Part shown: one piece after another, positions 14,669-19,441 of the stretch | How positions within the stretch are numbered: the first letter of the stretch is position 1 | Layout of the letters: the number at the start of each line of letters is the position of its first letter | Assembly (NCBI GenBank): GCA_949292445.1 | Contig: CASEZU010000082.1 | Location: forward strand, 1-19,441 | From: an uncultured Spirochaetales bacterium | Lineage (GTDB): Bacteria; Spirochaetota; Spirochaetia; Sphaerochaetales; Sphaerochaetaceae | DNA: 19,441 nucleotides | Direction: 5' to 3' | The notes under the pieces: model-generated | Told to the model about the DNA's origin: nothing | The model's input: only the letters and a program-made list of their open reading frames with translations | Database searches by the model: none | Position numbers and translations under genes: made by a program

Positions 14669-15079
14669 ATGGTAATAGCAGCTGCATATGACAAAAATGA
14701 CGGAAATGTTTTCCAACATTTCGGAAGGACGGAGACTTTCCGTATCTATACCGTAGAGGATGGAAAGATCATCTCACACTTCGATGCCGATGCTTCGGCA
14801 ACCGGCGGACACGGCGCTCTGGCTCCGTTTCTCAGGGAAAACGGTGTGGAGGCTCTGATAGCCGGAGGAATCGGCGGAGGGGCAAGAGCGGCGCTCGCGT
14901 CCTGCGGCATCACGGTGTACCCGGGTGTTTCCGGAAGTGCGGATGAGGCAGCTGCGGCTCTGGCTGAAGGCAGGCTGGAATACAATGCAGATGCAGTCTG
15001 CCACCACCACGAAGAGGGGCATCAGTGCGGCCATCACCATGAGGACGGGCATTGCCAGTCTCATCACGGAAATTGCTGA
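14669..15079 (+). CDS. NifX/NifB-type Fe-Mo cofactor domain protein with Cys/His-rich tail
   Basis: A 136-residue cytosolic protein. Residues 1-105 form a dinitrogenase iron-molybdenum cofactor domain (VIAAAYDKNDGNVFQHFGR, then ALIAGGIGGGARAAL and GITVYPG), which in NifX/NafY and relatives binds Fe-S or Fe-Mo clusters. Residues 111-136 form a tail with cysteines at 111, 120, 129 and 136 and ten histidines, built from two near-identical 9-residue units (CHHHEEGHQ and CGHHHEDGH), clearly metal-binding. No nitrogenase gene is present, so the role is probably cluster or metal handling. The start at 14669 is fixed by GGAGG 5 nt upstream. It is 9 nt from the CoA-disulfide reductase gene and is surely co-transcribed with it. 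Confidence 0.85.
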   Translation: MVIAAAYDKNDGNVFQHFGRTETFRIYTVEDGKIISHFDADASATGGHGALAPFLRENGVEALIAGGIGGGARAALASCGITVYPGVSGSADEAAAALAEGRLEYNADAVCHHHEEGHQCGHHHEDGHCQSHHGNC

Positions 15080-15088
15080 GGAAAACAA

Positions 15089-16738
15089 ATGAAAGCAGTC
15101 ATCATCGGCGGAGTCGCCGGCGGGGCGACCGCAGCCGCAAGGCTCCGGAGGCTGTCGGAAGATGCTGAGATAATCATCATCGAGAGAAGCGGCTTCATCT
15201 CATACGCGAACTGCGGCCTGCCGTACTATGTCGGCGGAATCATCAGTGAGAAGGAAGATCTCACACTGCAGACGCCGGAGAGTTTCTGGCAGCGCTTCCG
15301 CATAGAGGCACGGGTCAGAAGCGAGGCTGTCTCCATCGACCGCAAGAACAGGAGAGTACTGGTACGCGAACTTGAAACAGGGCGTGAATATACGGAAAGC
15401 TATGATGTTCTGCTGCTCTCCCCCGGTGCTTCGGCCATCGTTCCGCCGCTGCCTGGCGCAGACAGCTGCAGGATACTCACACTGCGCCACACCGAGGATG
15501 CCTTCACGCTCAGGGAATGGGCGGAGCGTTATCCGGGAGGACGCGCTGTCGTCATCGGCGGAGGGTTTGTCGGCATTGAGGCGGCGGAGAATCTCGTCCA
15601 TACCGGACTTTCCGTCACGCTTGTGCAGCTCACGGATCATGTGCTGCAGACATTCGACGGCGATATGGCCTCATTCCTGCATTCAGAACTCAGAAAGAAC
15701 GGAATAGACCTGAGGCTCAGCACGGCTGTAACAGGTTTTGAAGAAAAGGATGGCCGCCTTATCGTAAAGGCCGGGAATGAGGAGATAGAAGCCGCCTTTG
15801 CTGTCATGGCTGTCGGCGTGCGTCCAGACACAGAGCTCGCCAGGAAAGCAGGGCTGGAGATGGATGAGCGCGGGTCCATACTTGTCGATGATACGATGAG
15901 GACATCGGACAGCTCGATATATGCCGCGGGAGATGCTGTCTCCATTCTCAACAGGGCGACGGAAAAGATGGGCATGATAGCACTCGCAGGACCGGCGAAC
16001 AAGGAAGGGAGGGTGGCTGCTGACAACATTGCAGGAATTGAAAGCCACTACAGAGGAAGCACAGCAGCATCCGTCGTGAAGATTTTCTCCCTCACCGCCG
16101 CTTCTGTCGGCATGAGCGAGGAGGCAGCCGCAGCTGCAGGCGTGGATTATGACACGGTCTTCACGTTCCAGGGCAATCATGCCGGCTACTATCCCGGAGC
16201 TGAGGGTATCATGCTCAAGCTGATCTACCACAAAGTCTCAGGAAAAGTTCTCGGGGCACAGGCTGCGGGAGGAAGCGGGACGGAGAAGAGGATCGACACG
16301 CTTTCTGTCGCGATCGCGGCGAGAATGGATGTGGACGACCTTGCCTCTCTCGACATGTGCTATGCTCCCCCGTATTCCTCAGCAAAGGATCCTGTAAACA
16401 TCCTCGGGTATATCGCAGGCAACAAGATGCGCGGAATACTTGAGGAGTTCTCATTCCGCGACATTCCGTCCATAGACAGCAGCACAGAGATGCTCGTTGA
16501 CCTCCGGACGCCGGCAGAGACAAGGGGCGGAATGATACCGGGTGCGGTGAACATTCCGCTGGACGAGCTCAGGGAAAGGCTTGGGGAACTTGACCGCAGC
16601 AAGACAATCCTCGTCTACTGCAGGAGCGGCCAGCGGAGCTACATAGGAGAACGGATCCTGAAGGGACACGGGCTGAAAGCCAGAAGCCTCTCGGGCGGAT
16701 ATCTCCTTTACAGAAGCGTCGCAGGGGACAGGAAATAA
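15089..16738 (+). CDS. CoA-disulfide reductase with C-terminal rhodanese domain
   Basis: A flavoprotein of 549 residues that reduces CoA-disulfide, CoA-persulfide or polysulfide with NAD(P)H. The FAD-binding loop is IIGGVAGGATAA (5-16) and the single redox cysteine C42 is in SYANCGLPYYVGG. The NAD-binding loop is VVIGGGFVGIEAAE (154-167), FAD motif AGDAV is at 280-284, and NHAGYYPGA and YAPPYSSAKDPVN belong to this family. Residues about 460-545 form a rhodanese domain with active-site Cys511 in CRSGQRS, which can carry a persulfide, matching the known CoADR-RHD fusion. SD-like GAGGAAAAC precedes the ATG, 9 nt after the NifX-like gene. Likely role: thiol redox balance and sulfane-sulfur metabolism in an anaerobe. 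Exact substrate is inferred. Confidence 0.93.
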   Translation: MKAVIIGGVAGGATAAARLRRLSEDAEIIIIERSGFISYANCGLPYYVGGIISEKEDLTLQTPESFWQRFRIEARVRSEAVSIDRKNRRVLVRELETGREYTESYDVLLLSPGASAIVPPLPGADSCRILTLRHTEDAFTLREWAERYPGGRAVVIGGGFVGIEAAENLVHTGLSVTLVQLTDHVLQTFDGDMASFLHSELRKNGIDLRLSTAVTGFEEKDGRLIVKAGNEEIEAAFAVMAVGVRPDTELARKAGLEMDERGSILVDDTMRTSDSSIYAAGDAVSILNRATEKMGMIALAGPANKEGRVAADNIAGIESHYRGSTAASVVKIFSLTAASVGMSEEAAAAAGVDYDTVFTFQGNHAGYYPGAEGIMLKLIYHKVSGKVLGAQAAGGSGTEKRIDTLSVAIAARMDVDDLASLDMCYAPPYSSAKDPVNILGYIAGNKMRGILEEFSFRDIPSIDSSTEMLVDLRTPAETRGGMIPGAVNIPLDELRERLGELDRSKTILVYCRSGQRSYIGERILKGHGLKARSLSGGYLLYRSVAGDRK

Positions 16739-16749
16739 CAGCTGATTCG

Positions 16750-16758
16750 TGCTATATT
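16750..16758 (+). promoter_or_regulatory. Predicted leaderless extended -10 promoter of sbcB
   Basis: TGCTATATT (TG, C, TATATT) ends 6 nt before the ATG at 16765. A -35 is not evident and no Shine-Dalgarno exists. It lies just past the stop of the preceding gene, so read-through from upstream is also possible. Confidence 0.55.
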
Positions 16759-16764
16759 TGCCGT

Positions 16765-18159
16765 ATGAAGACATTTCTCTGGTATGATCTCGAGACGTTC
16801 GGCCTCAATCCGCGCTATGACAGGATCGCCCAGGCCGCGGCTATCAGGACGGACATGGATTTCAATCAGATCGGCGAACCGCTGGTGCTTTATGCGAAGC
16901 TGTCGCCGGACTACCTTCCCTCCCCTGACTCCTGTCTCGTGACCGGAATCACGCCGCAGGAGGTGAACGAGAAGGGAATGACGGAGGCGGAGCTCATCGA
17001 CAGGCTCCGCTCCGAATTCATGGTTCCTGAGACCATAACAGTAGGATACAACAGCATAAATTTTGATGATGAAGTCATAAGATCGACGCTATACCGCAAC
17101 CTCTATGACCCGTTTGAGCGCGAATACCGCAACAGATGCTCGAGATGGGACATCATTAATCTTGTGAGAGCCACGAGGGATCTCAGGCCAGACGGCATCA
17201 GCTTCTCCGTGGTGAATCCGGAGACCAATGCCCCGTCATTCAGGCTCACGGATCTGACGGCGGAGAACAACATCGAGCAGGTCGGGGCCCATGATGCGCT
17301 TGTTGACGTAAGGGCTACGATAGCTGTCGCGAAACTGATAAAGCAGAAGCAGCCCAAGCTCTTCCAGTGGGCGCTGGAACACAGGTCGAAGAATGAGATA
17401 GCGAAGGAGATAAAGGTTCTCAACCACCTGCCCTTCCTGCACACCTGCCCTCTCTTCGTATCGGAAAGAGGGAACACGCATCCGCTTCTTCCCCTATTCT
17501 ATGAAGCGGAGAAATCGGCAGCGCTCTACTGCTTTGATCTGACGCATGAGATTCCGGAAAGCGCTAAAGGCACATACCATGAGACTGGCATAATGAGGCT
17601 GATGATAAACCGCTCGCCTTTCATCGCACCGGTGAGCGTGCTGGACAGTGAAAGCGAGAAGCGGCTAGGCTTCACGAAAGCCTGGATCTGGCAGAAAGCA
17701 AGCGAGGCGCTTCAGTCGCCGGCACTCTCAAAAGAGTCCATACTTGGTGCGAGGGAACCCTTTGAGGAAGGATCGAAGGATCCGGATCTCACGATCTACA
17801 GCAGCTTCCCGTCCGACCATGACAAAGGCGTGATGGCCTCGATCAGGGCGATGAAGCCGGAGGAAAAGCTGACAAAGGGCGAGCATCTTTTCGAGGATGA
17901 CAAGTATCACAAGCTCCTGTGGAGACAGGTGGCAAGAAACTGGCCGGAAGTTCTGTCGGAAAAGGACAGGGAGAGCTGGCGGAATTTCTGCGCGCTCCGC
18001 CTGATAAACCCTCCTGTCGAGGGCACCCCCACATACGAGCTCTACATGAGGAGCGTCAGTGAGAAGCTGGAGAGCGTCGATACAGATTACCGTGACAAGG
18101 AAATTCTCCTGCGTCTGAAGGAATATGGAGAGGAGCTTTTCGATAAGGTCATAAAATGA
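16765..18159 (+). CDS. sbcB: Exodeoxyribonuclease I
   Basis: Degrades single-stranded DNA 3' to 5' in recombination and mismatch repair. The 464 residues are close to E. coli ExoI (475). The DnaQ-like DEDDh exonuclease motifs are intact: YDLETFG (D8, E10), NSINFDDEV (the D101/D102 pair) and AHDALVDV (H176, D181). Flanking segments GITPQEVNEKG, YRNLYDPF and SRWDIINLVRA closely follow the E. coli enzyme. The C-terminal region (WRQVARNWPEVLSEKD) matches the helical domain of ExoI. The start at 16765 has no Shine-Dalgarno and follows an extended -10 by 6 nt. It is 12 nt upstream of prfA, probably in one operon. ExoI is best known from gammaproteobacteria, so its presence in a spirochaete-like genome is notable. 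Confidence 0.93.
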   Translation: MKTFLWYDLETFGLNPRYDRIAQAAAIRTDMDFNQIGEPLVLYAKLSPDYLPSPDSCLVTGITPQEVNEKGMTEAELIDRLRSEFMVPETITVGYNSINFDDEVIRSTLYRNLYDPFEREYRNRCSRWDIINLVRATRDLRPDGISFSVVNPETNAPSFRLTDLTAENNIEQVGAHDALVDVRATIAVAKLIKQKQPKLFQWALEHRSKNEIAKEIKVLNHLPFLHTCPLFVSERGNTHPLLPLFYEAEKSAALYCFDLTHEIPESAKGTYHETGIMRLMINRSPFIAPVSVLDSESEKRLGFTKAWIWQKASEALQSPALSKESILGAREPFEEGSKDPDLTIYSSFPSDHDKGVMASIRAMKPEEKLTKGEHLFEDDKYHKLLWRQVARNWPEVLSEKDRESWRNFCALRLINPPVEGTPTYELYMRSVSEKLESVDTDYRDKEILLRLKEYGEELFDKVIK

Positions 18160-18171
18160 TAGGAATAAGCT

Positions 18172-19242
18172 ATGTCCGAACTAACAGATAAGCTGGAAGG
18201 CTTCAGGACCCAGCTGGAAGAGCTGGACAGGAAGCTCTCAGGCGAAGCCCTGAGCGATATGAATCTATATAAGACCCTGATGCAGGAACGGTCACACCTT
18301 GCGCCTGTGGTGGAGAAGCTCACGGAGATGTCGGAGCTTGAGAAACAGATAGCAGGCTCAAAGGAGATGATACACAGCGAGGAGGATCCAGAGCTTGTGG
18401 AGATGGCCAGAGAGGAGCTTCAGGCGCTGGAGGGGGATTATGCGAAGAAGGAGAAAGAGTGCAGGATCCTCCTGATACCGCCAGATCCCCTGGAAGGCAA
18501 GAACATCATCATGGAGATCAGGGCCGGAACAGGCGGGGACGAGGCCTCGCTTTTCGCAGCCGATATCTTCCGCATGTACTCGCACTATGCAGAGAAACAG
18601 CACTGGAAGATGGAGATAATGTCCTCAAGCGAATCAGGGATCGGCGGCTACAAGGAGATTGTCGTCTCGATATCCGGAAAGGATGTATACGGTTCGCTCC
18701 GCTTCGAGTCCGGCGTGCACAGAGTGCAGCGCGTGCCTGAGACCGAGTCAGGCGGAAGGATCCACACATCAGCCATCACCGTGGCTGTGCTCCCTGAAGC
18801 TGAAGAAACGGATATAGAGATAAAGCAGGAAGATCTCAGGATCGATGTCATGAGAGCGGGAGGCCCGGGCGGCCAGTGTGTCAACACAACCGATTCCGCT
18901 GTCAGGATCACACATATCCCGACAGGTCTTGTCGTCATATGCCAAGATGAGAAGTCCCAGATAAAGAACAGGGCCAAGGCGATGAGGGTGCTCCGTTCAA
19001 GGCTCTACGAGATGGAAGAGGCGAAGAAGCAGAAGGAAAGGGCCGATGCGAGGCGCAGCATGGTCGGTTCAGGAGACAGGTCGGAGCGTATCCGCACATA
19101 CAACTTCCCGCAGAACAGGGTCACTGATCACCGCATCAACCTGACGCTCTACAAGCTCGACTCGATCATGGAGGGGGATCTGGATGAACTGATAGATGCC
19201 CTGAAGCTCGCAGCAGGCGAAGAGGCGCTGAGGGAAGCGTGA
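18172..19242 (+). CDS. prfA: Peptide chain release factor 1
   Basis: Recognises UAA and UAG stop codons on the ribosome and triggers peptide release. The 356-residue length is typical. It has an N-terminal coiled-coil-like domain (1-100), [14 protein letters not shown] (119-132), the stop-codon tripeptide region [13 protein letters not shown] (188-200), a PxT type as in RF1 rather than the SPF of RF2, and the catalytic GGQ loop (233-235, [16 protein letters not shown]), whose Gln235 is the methylation target of PrmC. AGGA lies about 8 nt before the ATG, 12 nt after sbcB. The stop overlaps the prmC start by 4 nt, the classic prfA-prmC arrangement. Confidence 0.97.
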   Translation: MSELTDKLEGFRTQLEELDRKLSGEALSDMNLYKTLMQERSHLAPVVEKLTEMSELEKQIAGSKEMIHSEEDPELVEMAREELQALEGDYAKKEKECRILLIPPDPLEGKNIIMEIRAGTGGDEASLFAADIFRMYSHYAEKQHWKMEIMSSSESGIGGYKEIVVSISGKDVYGSLRFESGVHRVQRVPETESGGRIHTSAITVAVLPEAEETDIEIKQEDLRIDVMRAGGPGGQCVNTTDSAVRITHIPTGLVVICQDEKSQIKNRAKAMRVLRSRLYEMEEAKKQKERADARRSMVGSGDRSERIRTYNFPQNRVTDHRINLTLYKLDSIMEGDLDELIDALKLAAGEEALREA

Positions 19243-19441
19243 CACTTTCGGAGCTCCGCAGGGAGATTCTCGCCATGATGGACCAGGTCGATGCGCGCAT
19301 CATTGTGCGCCTCGCAACGGGTCTTGATGAGATACATCAGATAACGGAGTCCGGCCGCCTCATAACGCCTGAAGAGCACAATAAGGCTCTGGAACTCGCC
19401 GGAAGAAGGCTTTCCGGAGTGCCTATGGCTTACATCACGGG
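19239..19441 (+). CDS. prmC: Release factor glutamine methyltransferase, N-terminal part (runs off window)
   Basis: PrmC (HemK) methylates the glutamine of the release-factor GGQ motif using S-adenosylmethionine. Only the first 67 codons are present: [16 protein letters not shown], the helical N-terminal domain, ending in [13 protein letters not shown], which matches the conserved RRL-G-P-AYI-G segment of the family. GTG at 19239 overlaps the prfA stop by 4 nt (GTGA), with GAGGGA 4-5 nt upstream, so translation is coupled. The NPPY catalytic motif lies beyond the window. The position right after prfA strongly supports the call. Confidence 0.88.
   Translation, partial: MTLSELRREILAMMDQVDARIIVRLATGLDEIHQITESGRLITPEEHNKALELAGRRLSGVPMAYIT

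Noticed and set aside
14669..15079. NifX-like protein as evidence of nitrogen fixation
   Set aside because: The domain occurs widely outside nitrogenase systems, and no nif structural or cofactor genes are in the window.
18360..18409. Possible programmed frameshift in prfA as in the RF2 gene
   Set aside because: The reading frame is continuous from 18172 to 19242 and the protein has the RF1-type PxT motif, so no frameshift is needed.

Overview
The window looks like chromosomal DNA of a spirochaete, probably related to Sphaerochaeta or Treponema. This is an inference from gene content, not from a marker search. The clues are an archaeal-type UMP kinase, a eukaryote-like hexokinase, an elongated PRPP synthetase, a CoA-disulfide reductase/rhodanese fusion, a lipoprotein with a lamin-tail-like domain, and relaxed lipoboxes. 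Base composition is moderately GC-rich except in the first ~1.5 kb. No rRNA, tRNA or CRISPR array was seen.

Layout. 1-1570 (accessory): the 5' part of a helix-turn-helix, transposase-OrfA-like gene; a strong RNA hairpin; and an AT-richer Ig-like lipoprotein gene whose promoter carries a run of ten G between its -35 and -10 elements. 1569-5551 (minus strand): a class I aminotransferase and a long PRPP synthetase in one operon, then argH. 5639-7046: a lipoprotein with a lamin-tail-like domain, convergent with ssb. 7126-9953: archaeal-type UMP kinase (+), a PflX-like radical SAM protein (-) and a patatin-like phospholipase (+). 9922-13240 (minus strand): a tight operon of an exported protein, hexokinase, a pyridoxal-kinase-like enzyme and a short MTA/SAH nucleosidase-like enzyme. 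13309-14586 (-): a UMF1/Atg22-like MFS transporter. 14669-16738 (+): a NifX-like protein with a Cys/His-rich tail, then CoA-disulfide reductase with a rhodanese domain. 16765-19441 (+): exonuclease I, prfA and the start of prmC.

Most of the content is housekeeping: nucleotide supply (Prs, UMP kinase, purine nucleosidase), arginine synthesis, sugar phosphorylation, translation termination (RF1 and its methyltransferase) and single-strand DNA metabolism (SSB, ExoI).

The two most interesting signals are regulatory. First, the G10 tract in the promoter spacer of the first lipoprotein gene has the architecture of a slipped-strand phase-variation switch. Second, many genes that head a transcription unit lack a Shine-Dalgarno sequence. 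They instead have a -10-like hexamer ending 6-7 nt before the ATG, which predicts leaderless mRNAs, whereas genes inside operons keep good Shine-Dalgarno sequences. The NifX-like/CoA-disulfide-reductase pair is the best candidate for a little-described functional module.
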